Notes: generated by a model from the sequence alone, not told the origin. 33,810 bases of DNA from Chloroflexota bacterium (GCA_018263575.1 JAANWX010000037.1:5-33814), one strand, 5' to 3'. Counted from the first letter of the stretch, positions 7,447 through 16,959 are shown. Numbers and translations are program-made.

Positions 7447-9702
7447 CTACCTCCCCATCCCCAATACCAACTGCGGTTCATCATATGTCAACGGATCCTG
7501 CTCGAAGCGTTCCGCGACCGTGTCTCTGGTCAGGCTCAGGTCGTTGGCCAGCCCCCGCAGGTGGCGGAACTTCATAAAGCCCCAATTTTCATCGAGAAGA
7601 TTGTCCAAGGGCGGGTGATAGTGCCGTTTGTGGGCTACCAGGTTGGCTCGTCCCCCCGGCAGGATGATCCATGGGTTTGGGGGCGGCTGGGGAGATTTCA
7701 GGACGATCTTGCTCAGGATGGCCGAAGCGGAGATGAAGAACGTGTACGCGGTCTCTCCGCCATCGTTCCAGGTAAAAACACGGACATTGCCAAGCGGGGC
7801 CGCCTGGTGGGGTGTGTAATTCAACCGGCGGCCAAGGTTTTGGAGCAAAGCGGCCATTTCCTTTAAGTCCTCGCGCCGGGCTGTGGGAGCGTCACCGGGC
7901 TTCAGAACCCAGTTCTCGCTGTCGGGAGACTCTTCCTGTCCATAAGAATCCAAGCAGACCTGGATCAGCTTTGCGTCTGGCGTCAGCAGGCCGGGAAAAG
8001 CCGCGTAGAGTTCCGCTTCCAAGTCCGAGCGGGAAGACCCTTCTTCGGCCAGGGATTTGATCAGAGTCATCTCTACCCGGTCAGCCAAGGTGAGGGGGCT
8101 TAACGAAAGCTCCTTGTGCCACCAGCGATCCACCTCCGGGTAGCGGAGGAAACCCTGGCGGTAGGCGAAGGTGTCTTCTAGGGACTTGGTCAAGTTTTGG
8201 TAGGTGGTCGCGCTGGGTGGGGACTCCCCACCGGGGAAAGCACCCTCAGCGTCCAGAGCGGCCAACCCGGCGGCGTGGAGGGTGAGGGTCGGGGCCGGTT
8301 CCCCCATCTCCCGCAATTGCCCATAGCCACTAGCGCGCAGAATTGAGGTGATGTCCTTGGGCGAAGTGGTCGGGGCGGGTTTTGGGCGGGGATGCCAGAG
8401 CAGTTGGGCAGAATCCCCCGCGCTGTCGAGGGCCAATCCCCCTAATGAAAGACCAGCCGAATGCGCCGCCAGCGTGACCGCGCTCAAGAAATCTTTGTCT
8501 CCGTGGGTGAGGCCCAGGCAGGGAGTAGCGGGCTTCAGGTGGGGCGTCAGTCTGCTCAGAGCGCTGTGGAGGGCGCGGGCGTACCAGGCGTTATCGAAGC
8601 TGGGCAGGCGCATGATATTGCGGAGGGGAGCGGCCGCTTTTTGCCCCCACAGCCACCCAGACCAAAGCGCGGAGAATGTCCAGTAGGCCTGGTTGGGTTG
8701 AGGGAAAGCCATCAGGACGGCCCCAATTTTCTCGTCGAGTTGAGGGGCCAGGTCGCGGATGGGGCCGCCAAACACGCTCACCCCTCCCTCCGGGGGCGGC
8801 TCCGGCCAGGGGACGAGGGGGACGGAATCTCCCCCGGCAGCCCACGCCTCTACGCCTTCCTCCAACGCAAACCAGACATTGTTTTCACGATATTGTTCGG
8901 GGAGCGCGAGATGGGTGAAGGGGTTTGGGTTGGGGGGATGTTCCCACAGGCTGGCGGCCCGGTAGCAGGCGTTCAAAATCAGGGCGGCCAAATGGGAATC
9001 CTTGGGCGGCGCGAGCGCCATTCCGCTGAATTGGTTGATGATGGTGAAAAGGGCGTAGACGGCGCGGGCGGTATAAACGGTGAGGGCGTCCTCCGCGTGG
9101 GAGCGGATGGGGTCACCGGGCGGGGCCACCCGGGTCAGGGCGCGGGCTTGGTAGAGGGGATTGTTTTGGTACTGGGCAGCTTTTTGGGTGTCGGCTGGGG
9201 TGGTGGGATATTCCCCGGAGTTTCCACAATGGGAGCAGCGGCAGAGCTTGGCGTGCGGGGTGGGGGATTCCCTCTTCCACAGGAATGCCTGGGCGGGGAT
9301 GGTTTTGCCGCAGTGGGGACACTCTGTGGCATAAAGCGAGAGGATGTGCGGCTCCAGCCGTTCTTTCCCTTTGAAGGTGGAGGCTAACGTCGCCAGGGCG
9401 GATTGGAAGTCAGCGTGTTGGGGTGGTTGGGCGTGTTGGCGGAGGAGGAAGCGGGCGATGGGGTTGTTGGCCGCCACGACTACCCTGTGACCGCTCCGGG
9501 CGGCCTCGACGCTGAGGTGGGGGACGTTCCCCAGCGGGGCGAGCACCCACCCTCGCGGGGGTGGGGAACGTTCGAGCCAGGTGGAGATAATTTTCGAGGG
9601 GGCGCGGGGCTGGATTCTCCCCAGTGGTGGCGTTTTTTCGGTGGGCTGCCCTCTGATGTAGGGGAAGGGCTTCAAGGGTATTCTCCTCATCCACGAATAC
9701 AC
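7447..9702 (-). CDS. Large protein with degenerate DNA-methylase-like motifs and a zinc ribbon; function unknown
   Basis: 751 aa; GWVLAPLGNVPHLSVEAARSGHRVVVAANNPIARFLL (SAM motif I-like), CPHCGK...CRCSHCG, FPQPNQAYWTFSALWSGWLWG. Confidence 0.7.
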   Translation of the reverse strand: MYSWMRRIPLKPFPYIRGQPTEKTPPLGRIQPRAPSKIISTWLERSPPPRGWVLAPLGNVPHLSVEAARSGHRVVVAANNPIARFLLRQHAQPPQHADFQSALATLASTFKGKERLEPHILSLYATECPHCGKTIPAQAFLWKRESPTPHAKLCRCSHCGNSGEYPTTPADTQKAAQYQNNPLYQARALTRVAPPGDPIRSHAEDALTVYTARAVYALFTIINQFSGMALAPPKDSHLAALILNACYRAASLWEHPPNPNPFTHLALPEQYRENNVWFALEEGVEAWAAGGDSVPLVPWPEPPPEGGVSVFGGPIRDLAPQLDEKIGAVLMAFPQPNQAYWTFSALWSGWLWGQKAAAPLRNIMRLPSFDNAWYARALHSALSRLTPHLKPATPCLGLTHGDKDFLSAVTLAAHSAGLSLGGLALDSAGDSAQLLWHPRPKPAPTTSPKDITSILRASGYGQLREMGEPAPTLTLHAAGLAALDAEGAFPGGESPPSATTYQNLTKSLEDTFAYRQGFLRYPEVDRWWHKELSLSPLTLADRVEMTLIKSLAEEGSSRSDLEAELYAAFPGLLTPDAKLIQVCLDSYGQEESPDSENWVLKPGDAPTARREDLKEMAALLQNLGRRLNYTPHQAAPLGNVRVFTWNDGGETAYTFFISASAILSKIVLKSPQPPPNPWIILPGGRANLVAHKRHYHPPLDNLLDENWGFMKFRHLRGLANDLSLTRDTVAERFEQDPLTYDEPQLVLGMGR

Positions 9703-9758
9703 GAAACTTTGTAATGCTGATATAATAACCGTAAGCAGAAAGATGTAAAAGGTAATAG

Positions 9759-10100
9759 ATGAAAAATACTGGTAAACGCTGGACAGTTTACGATCGTGGC
9801 GGTAATCCTATTTATCTTACTCAAGAAAGATGGGAGCATATCGTCGATGCAAATAATCACCCGGAGATGTTGGCTTATGAGGAATATCTCCGACTTACAC
9901 TCAAACAAGCTCGTAGACGACAAGAGGCACTAAATCCGCGTAAATATCGTTATGCCCATCAGTTCCATGATTTGCCTGATGACGTGAATCACATTGTTGT
10001 AATCGTCTTGTTTGGTTATGATGTTGATGAGGATGGCCGAACTATCCCCAATAATTACGTAGCTACAGCCTTTTTCAAGCATATTTGGTTAAAAGGGTAA
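9759..10100 (+). CDS. Small PBECR-like putative toxin
   Basis: 113 aa KRWTVYDRGGNPIYLTQERWEHIVDANNHPEM...; overlaps a DUF2283-like ORF downstream. Confidence 0.55.
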   Translation: MKNTGKRWTVYDRGGNPIYLTQERWEHIVDANNHPEMLAYEEYLRLTLKQARRRQEALNPRKYRYAHQFHDLPDDVNHIVVIVLFGYDVDEDGRTIPNNYVATAFFKHIWLKG

Positions 10101-10105
10101 TCTCT

Positions 10106-10483
10106 ATGAAAAAAGAACCAATTTATTCTTACGATAAAGAAGTAGACATTTTATATATCTCATTTTCTCCTGGGGAAAAGGCGTCTACCGCTGTTGAGTT
10201 GAACGACAATATATTATTGCGATTTAACAAAGCCGAAAAACGCGCTGTTGGCCTTACACTGATGGATTTTTCGACCCTGATCCAATTAACCAATTTAGGC
10301 CCCCGTAATTTCCCATTGACAGGTCTGAATGACTTAGAGCCAGAATGGCAAGGAATTGTATTAGAAATTATCAAAAGTTCGCCAGTGAATCAGATTTTGA
10401 AAATTTCAGCCTATACGCCGTCTCTGGCAGAAACAATGCCGATTACTTTTGTAGAAAAACCACCAATCCCGATAGCTGCCTAA
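10106..10483 (+). CDS. DUF2283-family protein, putative antitoxin
   Basis: MKKEPIYSYDKEVDILYISFSPGEKASTAVELNDNILLRFNKAEKRAVGLTLMDFS; start chosen at the internal Met of the 10085 ORF. Confidence 0.7.
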   Translation: MKKEPIYSYDKEVDILYISFSPGEKASTAVELNDNILLRFNKAEKRAVGLTLMDFSTLIQLTNLGPRNFPLTGLNDLEPEWQGIVLEIIKSSPVNQILKISAYTPSLAETMPITFVEKPPIPIAA

Positions 10484-11268
10484 CTTCCTTGGCTTTGTAA
10501 AAATGATTCTAACACAGCGTTGAATTCCTCCGGCTTCTCAGCAGGGAGGCCGTGCCGTGCGTCTTCTACGACGGCCAACTCTCCCTTCGGGATTTGCTCA
10601 AGGTAGGCTTCTTTCTCCTCCACGGGGGTGTAATCCTCATCGGAGGCGATCACCAGGGTTGGGCAAGTGATCTCCCCGAGGCGGCCCATAACGCTCCACC
10701 CCAAAATGGCGCGCATTGATTCCCTGTAGGCACGCGGGTCGTTCTCCGCCCAGCGTTCCACGAAGACATCCCGTATTTCCCCATGCTCCGGCTTGGGGAA
10801 GATGCGCTCGCTCAATATCTCCCCTATTTTTCGCATGCCGAAGATTCTCACCACCAGGAATCGCTGCCAGGCTTGGAGACGTTCCTGGAAGGTTCGGGCG
10901 ACGTACTCCGGGCTGCTATTGACGATTACCAAAGATTTGAGCATTTCCGGGTGGTCGATTGCCAACTGAAAGGCGATCATCCCGCCCATAGAGATTCCGA
11001 CGACGTGAACGGGGGCAGTGGTCAGCTTTTCTATCAATTTGGCCGTGTCCGCCGCGAAGAGGGGGATGCTGTAAGGGCCGGGCGGCTTGGCAGATTTCCC
11101 ATGCCCGCGCACATCGAAAAGGATCACTTGGTATCGCTTGGCAAAGAAATCTGCCTGTGCTTCCCAGTCGCGGGTGCTAGAGCCGAGGCCGTGAATGAAT
11201 ACTAGGGGGTCTCCCTGGCCGGTGATTTCGTAATAGAGATTGATGTCGTCGAGATGTAGGATGGGCAT
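10480..11268 (-). CDS. Alpha/beta-fold hydrolase
   Basis: HGLGSSTRDW, DVRGHGKSAKP, VVGISMGGMIAFQLA nucleophile elbow, DARHGLPAEKP. Confidence 0.88.
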   Translation of the reverse strand: MPILHLDDINLYYEITGQGDPLVFIHGLGSSTRDWEAQADFFAKRYQVILFDVRGHGKSAKPPGPYSIPLFAADTAKLIEKLTTAPVHVVGISMGGMIAFQLAIDHPEMLKSLVIVNSSPEYVARTFQERLQAWQRFLVVRIFGMRKIGEILSERIFPKPEHGEIRDVFVERWAENDPRAYRESMRAILGWSVMGRLGEITCPTLVIASDEDYTPVEEKEAYLEQIPKGELAVVEDARHGLPAEKPEEFNAVLESFLQSQGS

Positions 11269-11283
11269 TGTTACCTTTGGGGG

Positions 11284-11378
11284 TTGGTATACTGGGAAAT
11301 GGGTAGGTTGGGGATTGGTATACTGGGAAATTGGTAGGTTGGGGATTGGTATACTGGGAAACTGGGAGATTGGGGGAT
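11284..11378. repeat. Three-unit 31-bp tandem repeat built of short words
   Basis: GGTATACTGGGAAA... units begin at 11286, 11317 and 11348. Confidence 0.93.
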
Positions 11379-11394
11379 GAAGAAATAAGCGGAT

Positions 11395-11478
11395 TTAGGC
11401 TGCGAATCCGTTCCTTTCCCAATTCGTTGTAGTATTCCCTTCGGAGCGTTCTTCTATATATCGTTTTACATCACTCAT
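11395..11478 (-). pseudogene. Possible 5' remnant of a small antitoxin-like gene
   Basis: MSDVKRYIEERSEGNTTTNWERNGFAA*; opening resembles XRE-type antitoxin N-termini but ends after 27 aa. Confidence 0.3.
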
Positions 11479-11504
11479 AAATCTCCTCTGTTTCTCATCA
11501 CCTT

Positions 11505-11572
11505 GCTACCCAAAATATCCAATACCCAATACCCAATATCCAAAACCTGACATCCAACATCCACCCTCCAAT
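11505..11572. repeat. Degenerate short-word array (CCAATAYC)
   Basis: ccaaaatatccaatacccaatacccaatatccaaaacctgacatccaacatccaccctcc, at the pyk 3' end. Confidence 0.85.
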
Positions 11573-13009
11573 TCACCTTCTACTCACTTTGTGCAACAGT
11601 GCCAAATTCGGCGGCATCATCCGGTTGATGGGGAACCCGGCGATGAGCACAATTTCTTGCCCTGGCTGGATGGGTGAGGCTTCTAGGACGGCGGCTTCAA
11701 CATGAACTAACATTTCTTCCAATGTCTCGACATGGGGTGTGAGATAAGGCCTTGTACCCCATAACATGGCAAGGTAGTGGACGGTTTCTTCCTGCGAGGT
11801 AAAGGCCAGGATCGGAACATCCGGGCGGGCCTTGGACATTAGCCGCGCTGTACGCCCACTTTGGGTGAAGACGGCGATGGCGGCCGCATCCTGGTCGTGG
11901 GCCAGCTCTCGGGCCGCGCGCGTGATGGCAAAAGCATCGTCACTGGAAAGGTCAGCCGCGCGGGAAATGTCCGCCTTCCCCCAGGCCGCGCTTTGAGATT
12001 CGCTTTGGTAGATGATGGCGTCCATCATTTTTACCGTTCTCACGGGATATTTGCCGATGGCCGTTTCCCCGGAGAGCATGACCGCGTCGCTTCCGTCCAA
12101 GATAGCGTTGGCCACATCGGAGGCCTCAGCGCGGGTTGGGCGGGGGTTGTGAACCATGGAATCGAGCATTTGCGTGGCCGTGATCACATAGCTGAGGTGC
12201 TTGTTGGCCATGGCGATAATTCTTTTCTGGGCGATGGGTACCGTTTCTGGGGGCATTTCGATACCTAAGTCTCCTCGTGCTACCATCACCCCATCGGCGG
12301 CATGGATGATTTCGTGCAGGTTCTCGATGGCGTCAGGGTGTTCTAGTTTGGCGATGATGGGCTTTTGGGACTGGGAGGGGTCGAGGCGGGCGATTTCCTG
12401 GCGCAAGCGACCCACGTCACGCGCCGAGCGCACAAAAGAAAGGGCGATCACATCGACATTTTGTTCCAGGCCAAATTCAAGGTCAGCTTTATCCTTGGAC
12501 GTTAGGGCCTGGAGTTCTAGATCCGCGCCGGGGAGGTTGACGCCTTTGTGGCTTTTGAGCGTCCCCCCCACCACGACCCTGGTTTCCACTTCCTCCGAGC
12601 GGATTTTGAGCACCTCAAGTTCCAATTGCCCGTCATCCAGCAGGATTTTTCCCCCGACTTCTACGCTTTGGGGTAAACGCTTGTACGTGACAGGGATTCG
12701 TTGGCCTTCTCCGGTGAATTTTCGGGTGCTCAAAATCAGCCGTTGGCCGTCTTCGAGTTCCACTTGGCCCGATTCAATATTCCCCGTGCGGATCTTTGGC
12801 CCTGAGAGGTCTTGGAGGATGGTGAGGGGTACCCCCATCTCCCGCGAAGCTGTCCGCAAGCGCTGGATCACGCGGGCGTGGTTCTCGCAGGTGCCATGGG
12901 AGAAGTTCAGGCGGGCGACGTTCATCCCGGCTTTGAGGAGTTCCCGGATGGTGGCCTCGTTGTTGCTGGCCGGGCCAAGGGTGGCGATGATCTTTGCGCG
13001 TCTGGTCAT
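11573..13009 (-). CDS. pyk: Pyruvate kinase
   Basis: TRRAKIIATLGPASNNEATIRELLKAGMNVARLNFSHG, GVMVARGDLGIEMPPETVPIAQKRII, SGETAIGKYPVRTVKMM. Confidence 0.96.
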   Translation of the reverse strand: MTRRAKIIATLGPASNNEATIRELLKAGMNVARLNFSHGTCENHARVIQRLRTASREMGVPLTILQDLSGPKIRTGNIESGQVELEDGQRLILSTRKFTGEGQRIPVTYKRLPQSVEVGGKILLDDGQLELEVLKIRSEEVETRVVVGGTLKSHKGVNLPGADLELQALTSKDKADLEFGLEQNVDVIALSFVRSARDVGRLRQEIARLDPSQSQKPIIAKLEHPDAIENLHEIIHAADGVMVARGDLGIEMPPETVPIAQKRIIAMANKHLSYVITATQMLDSMVHNPRPTRAEASDVANAILDGSDAVMLSGETAIGKYPVRTVKMMDAIIYQSESQSAAWGKADISRAADLSSDDAFAITRAARELAHDQDAAAIAVFTQSGRTARLMSKARPDVPILAFTSQEETVHYLAMLWGTRPYLTPHVETLEEMLVHVEAAVLEASPIQPGQEIVLIAGFPINRMMPPNLALLHKVSRR

Positions 13010-13062
13010 GGGGAGTTCCTTGAGGGGGATGTGGCTGTGTCTCTTGACCAGCCACCTACTGC

Positions 13063-13118
13063 TGACCGTGGGTCTCCAAGTTATCGAATTAGCGTGTAAA
13101 GTGGGAGACCTGCGGTCA
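13063..13118. repeat. 15-bp inverted repeat (TGACCGTGGGTCTCC / GGAGACCTGCGGTCA) upstream of pyk
   Basis: Arms 13063-13077 and 13104-13118; 13 of 15 positions pair. Confidence 0.75.
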
Positions 13119-13168
13119 TTTTGGGTGCGCGGTCAGGAGACGCTGCGCACATCTAGTTCTTCAGGTTT

Positions 13169-13206
13169 GATGTGCAATGTATCTGCTTTTAGATGCATTG
13201 CACATC
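13169..13206. repeat. Nested-palindrome hairpin element, copy 3
   Basis: GATGTGCAATGTATCT-gctttt-AGATGCATTGCACATC. Confidence 0.88.
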
Positions 13207-13239
13207 TTTCTCGTCACTCATCACTCATCACGTTTCACT

Positions 13240-14535
13240 CTAAATGTAGTTTAATTCCTTTGCCTCATACGTCAGTTCGTCTCTAAACTGGGGATGTGCC
13301 ACATTGATCAGCTCCTGCACCCGCTCGCGGATGGTTTTCCCGTAGAGATCGGCCACGCCGTATTCCGTCACCACGTAGCGGACGTGGTTGCGGCTGGTGA
13401 CCACCCCGGCCCCTTTCTTCAGGGTGGGGACAATGCGGCTGAAATCCTTGGCCATGCTGGGCAAAGAGATGATGGGCACGCCGCCTTTGGAGCGGGCCGC
13501 GCCATAGATGAAGTCAAGCTGTCCGCCCACGCCGCTGTAGAGCTTGGTGCCAATGCTGTCGGCGCAAATCTGACCCGTCAGGTCAACCTCGATGGCGGCA
13601 TTGATGGCCACCATGCGCTCATTTTGTGCCACCACAAAGGGATCGTTGACGTACTCCGTGCGGTGGAACTCCAAGAGCGCGTTGTTGTGCGCCCAATCGT
13701 AGAGCCGTTTGGTGCCCAGGATGAATCCGGCGATAATCTTTCCGGGGTGGAGGGTCTTGCGGGCGTTGGTCAGCACCCCAGCCTCGACCAGGTCGATCAC
13801 GCCATCCGAGAACAGCTCGGTGTGGACGCCTAAATCCTTCTTATCGAAAAGATACTTCAAAACCGCGTCCGGGACGGCTCCAATTCCCATTTGCATGGTG
13901 GCCCCATCCGGGATCAGGCTGGCAATGTGCTGGGCGATGTTCTCGACGATGGGGGAAGGCTCTCCCCCGCCCATGGCGAGTTCTGGGATGGGATAATCCA
14001 CGGGGACAATGTGGTCGATTTTGCTGACGTGGATGAAAGAATCCCCCAAGGTGCGGGGCATTTGCTCGTTGACCTCGGCGATGATGATGTCTGCTGATTC
14101 GGCGGGAGTTTTGCTCAGGCCTACCTCAACGCTGAAACTGCAAAAACCATGTTCATCCGGGGGAGAAAGGTGCACAAAAGCCGCGTCCAAGGGGAGGTGG
14201 CCATCCTTGAAGAGGAGGGGAAACTCGGAGAGCAGCACGGGGGTAAAATCCGCCCGCCCGGCCTGGACAGCTTTGCGGGTGTTAGGGCTGATAAAAATGG
14301 TGTTCACGCGCAAGTGACCTTCTATTTCAGGTTTCACGTAGTCAGCGGGGCCAACGGTGAGGGCCTGAACGATTTCCACATCTTCTAATTCGGGAGCGCG
14401 ATCTACCAAGGCATCCAAAACCTTCATGGGCACAGAGCAGTTCCCGGTCAAAAAGATGCGGTCATGGGAGTTGATGGCTTGAACGGCTTCTTGCGCGGTG
14501 CAAACTTTATCGCGATAGAGTTCAGTCCAGCTCAT
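13240..14535 (-). CDS. Acetyl-CoA hydrolase/transferase family protein (4-hydroxybutyrate CoA-transferase-like)
   Basis: GATMQMGIGAVPDAVLKYL, HTELFSDGVIDLVEAGVLTN, RNHVRYVVTEYGVADLYGKTIRERVQELINVAHPQFRDEL. Confidence 0.88.
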   Translation of the reverse strand: MSWTELYRDKVCTAQEAVQAINSHDRIFLTGNCSVPMKVLDALVDRAPELEDVEIVQALTVGPADYVKPEIEGHLRVNTIFISPNTRKAVQAGRADFTPVLLSEFPLLFKDGHLPLDAAFVHLSPPDEHGFCSFSVEVGLSKTPAESADIIIAEVNEQMPRTLGDSFIHVSKIDHIVPVDYPIPELAMGGGEPSPIVENIAQHIASLIPDGATMQMGIGAVPDAVLKYLFDKKDLGVHTELFSDGVIDLVEAGVLTNARKTLHPGKIIAGFILGTKRLYDWAHNNALLEFHRTEYVNDPFVVAQNERMVAINAAIEVDLTGQICADSIGTKLYSGVGGQLDFIYGAARSKGGVPIISLPSMAKDFSRIVPTLKKGAGVVTSRNHVRYVVTEYGVADLYGKTIRERVQELINVAHPQFRDELTYEAKELNYI

Positions 14536-14536
14536 G

Positions 14537-15631
14537 TTATTTCCTCCCCGTCAATGCGTTGTCCAAGGCTTGGTGCATAATTTTGCCATTGTGGGTGTAG
14601 GTTCCCTTTCTTAGCGCTGAATTCTCCTCCATAGCTCTTTCTACGCCCAGTTGGGCAATCAGCTTGATGAAGGGCCAAGAAGCGTTGTTCATGGCGTGGG
14701 TGGCGGTTCGGCCGAGAACCCCGGTCATGTTGGGCACGCAATAGTGGATGACGTTTTCATCCAGGTAGGTGGGATTGCTGTGACTGGTGGGGCGGCTGGT
14801 TTCGAAACATCCCCCCTGGTCAATGGAAAGGTCAATGATAATGGAGCGGGAATGCAGCCGCTTGACCATTTCTCGGCTGACGATGACGGGCGTGCGGGAA
14901 CCCGGCTGGAGGATAGCCCCCACGACCACGTCGGCAAAGGAGCAAACTCTCGCGATGTTGAAATCATAGGCGACCATGGTGTTGATTTTTCCGCAAAACT
15001 CCCGGTCGACTTCGTGGAGCGTTTCCAGGTCATTGTCGAGGAGGTGGACGGTGGCCCCCATCCCCTGGAAGGTGCGGGCCGCCATGCGCCCGACCGTTCC
15101 GGCCCCGAGGATGGCGACGTCGGCGGGGGGGATGCCGGGGATGCCCCCCAGCGCGAAACCGTTCCCCCCGTGGTTGTTCTGGGAGAGGGTGGCCGCCACC
15201 TGGGGCACCATCCGCCCGGCCACCTGGCTGAGGGGGACGAGAACCGGCAAGCGACCATTTTCTTCTTGGATGATGTCGAAACCGATGGCGGTGATGTTCT
15301 TCTTGAGAAGTTTTTCAATTTTGCTGGGCCGGCCTGAAGCGAGGTGCAAGAAGCCCATCACGGTTTGCCCTTCTCGCATCCAATCGAATTCTTGGTCGAG
15401 GGGGCGGACAACTTTGAGAAGCAGGTCTGCGCGGCCATAAACTTCTTCTCCGCTGTAGGCAATTTGCCCGCCGTTTTTTTGGTAGTCGTGGTCGCTGAAA
15501 CCACTTCCCAGCCCGGCCTCGTGTTCGACGAAAACCGTGTGCCCGGCTTGGACGAGGAGCTGGACGCCGGCGGGAGTGAGTCCAACGCGATATTCAGAGT
15601 CACGGCGTTCTTTGGGGATACAGATGTTCAT
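14537..15631 (-). CDS. ald: Alanine dehydrogenase / transhydrogenase N-terminal family protein
   Basis: MNICIPKERRDSEYRVGLTPAGVQLLVQAGHTVFVEHEAGLGSGFSDHDY; VAILGAGTVGRMAARTFQGMGATVHLLDND; INTMVAYD. Confidence 0.75.
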   Translation of the reverse strand: MNICIPKERRDSEYRVGLTPAGVQLLVQAGHTVFVEHEAGLGSGFSDHDYQKNGGQIAYSGEEVYGRADLLLKVVRPLDQEFDWMREGQTVMGFLHLASGRPSKIEKLLKKNITAIGFDIIQEENGRLPVLVPLSQVAGRMVPQVAATLSQNNHGGNGFALGGIPGIPPADVAILGAGTVGRMAARTFQGMGATVHLLDNDLETLHEVDREFCGKINTMVAYDFNIARVCSFADVVVGAILQPGSRTPVIVSREMVKRLHSRSIIIDLSIDQGGCFETSRPTSHSNPTYLDENVIHYCVPNMTGVLGRTATHAMNNASWPFIKLIAQLGVERAMEENSALRKGTYTHNGKIMHQALDNALTGRK

Positions 15632-15647
15632 GGGGTACCTCGGGGAA

Positions 15648-15705
15648 AATCAGGGAGACAGGGAAACAGGGAGACAGGGAAACAGGGAAACAGGGGAAAC
15701 CGGGT
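15648..15705. repeat. Degenerate short-word array (GGGARACA)
   Basis: cagggagacagggaaacagggagacagggaaacagggaaacagggg. Confidence 0.92.
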
Positions 15706-15852
15706 AAGCAGGGGGGACTGCCATTCGTTCGCAGATTTTGGCGGTGGGCGAACCCATAACAAATCTTTTTCTCTTTTGCGTATAGTCATGGATGTCTTAC
15801 CTCTTCTGGTTCCTTTGGTTCTTTTGTCTCCTCTGTCTCTTCTACCACCTCT

Positions 15853-16770
15853 TTAGCCTAACAATTCCGCCAACACCGCCTTCTGCGCGTGCATTCTATT
15901 ATGCGCCTGGGGGAATAGGACGGAGTGGGGGCCATCGGCGACCTCGTCGGTGATTTCTTCGCCCCGGTGGGCGGGGAGACAGTGCAAGACGATGACGTCT
16001 TCTTCGGCTTCGGCCACCAGTTGGGCGTTGACCTGGTAGGGCGGGAAGACCTGGCGGCGTTTCTCTGTTTCTTCGCCTTGTCCCATGCTGACCCAGGTGT
16101 CGGTGTAGATGGCCTGGGCGCCCTTTACCGCCTGGTGGGGATCGTGCAGGAGGGTGATGGTGGCGCCGCTTTCTTGGGCAAATTTCTGGCCTTCTTGGAT
16201 GGCTGCTTTAGGCATATCGTAGCCTTTCGGATTGGCGATGGTGAAGTTGGCCCCCAGCTTGGCGCAAATGTGCATGAGCGAGACGGCCACGTTGTTTCCA
16301 TCCCCCACGAAGGTGACGTTGAGACCCTTGAGCGTCCCGTGGTTCTCTTGAATTGTGAGCGCGTCAGAGAGGGCCTGGCAAGGGTGGTTATAATCGCTGA
16401 GGCCGTTGATGATGGGGATCGAGGCCCATTCGGCCAATTGCTCAACGTGTTCGTGGGCGAAGACGCGGGCCATGACCCCGTCCACGTAGCCGGAGACGAC
16501 CCGGGCCACGTCGGCGATGGATTCTCGTTTGCCCAGGCCGATTTCTGCCGGGGAGAGGTAGAGCGCGTCCCCGCCCAGGTGGCGCATCCCCATCTCGAAG
16601 GACACGCGCGTCCGCAAACTGGGTTTTTGGAAGATCATGGCTAAGGTCTTATCCTTCAAAATAGGACGGTTGCCGCCCTCTTTCCATTCGGTCTTTAGCT
16701 CCACGGCGTAGTCCAAAAGCCCTTGCAGCTCTTCAGGTGAATAATCGGCAATTGTTAAAAAATCTTTCAT
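15853..16770 (-). CDS. argF: Ornithine carbamoyltransferase
   Basis: [44 protein letters not shown]; start at internal [11 protein letters not shown]. Confidence 0.93.
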   Translation of the reverse strand: MKDFLTIADYSPEELQGLLDYAVELKTEWKEGGNRPILKDKTLAMIFQKPSLRTRVSFEMGMRHLGGDALYLSPAEIGLGKRESIADVARVVSGYVDGVMARVFAHEHVEQLAEWASIPIINGLSDYNHPCQALSDALTIQENHGTLKGLNVTFVGDGNNVAVSLMHICAKLGANFTIANPKGYDMPKAAIQEGQKFAQESGATITLLHDPHQAVKGAQAIYTDTWVSMGQGEETEKRRQVFPPYQVNAQLVAEAEEDVIVLHCLPAHRGEEITDEVADGPHSVLFPQAHNRMHAQKAVLAELLG

Positions 16771-16811
16771 AGGTAGCTCCTTGTGGTTTCTAAAACATAA
16801 ATTAATAGGTA

Positions 16812-16856
16812 GCAAGTGCATTGCACTCCGCGTATTTTGGAGTGCGTTGCACTTGC
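16812..16856. repeat. Nested-palindrome hairpin element, copy 4
   Basis: GCAAGTGCATTGCACTCC-gcgtatttt-GGAGTGCGTTGCACTTGC; half copy GTGCAACGCACCTGAA follows near 16885-16900. Confidence 0.9.
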
Positions 16857-16959
16857 GGGACTGGGCTGGATTTCAGGCTTCGCTGTGCAACGCACCTGAA
16901 TAGTATATCACGAGGATGCTTGAAGTTCTACGCGACCTAATCCACGCAGGTGGATTTCG

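Noticed and set aside
8461-9387. 308-aa plus-strand ORF
   Set aside because: Antisense to the 751-aa methylase-like gene; Gly/Arg-rich shadow ORF in GC-rich DNA.
12201-13286. 361-aa plus-strand ORF
   Set aside because: Antisense to pyruvate kinase, low-complexity Ser/Arg composition.
14651-15337. 228-aa plus-strand ORF
   Set aside because: Antisense to the alanine dehydrogenase-like gene; no recognisable domain.
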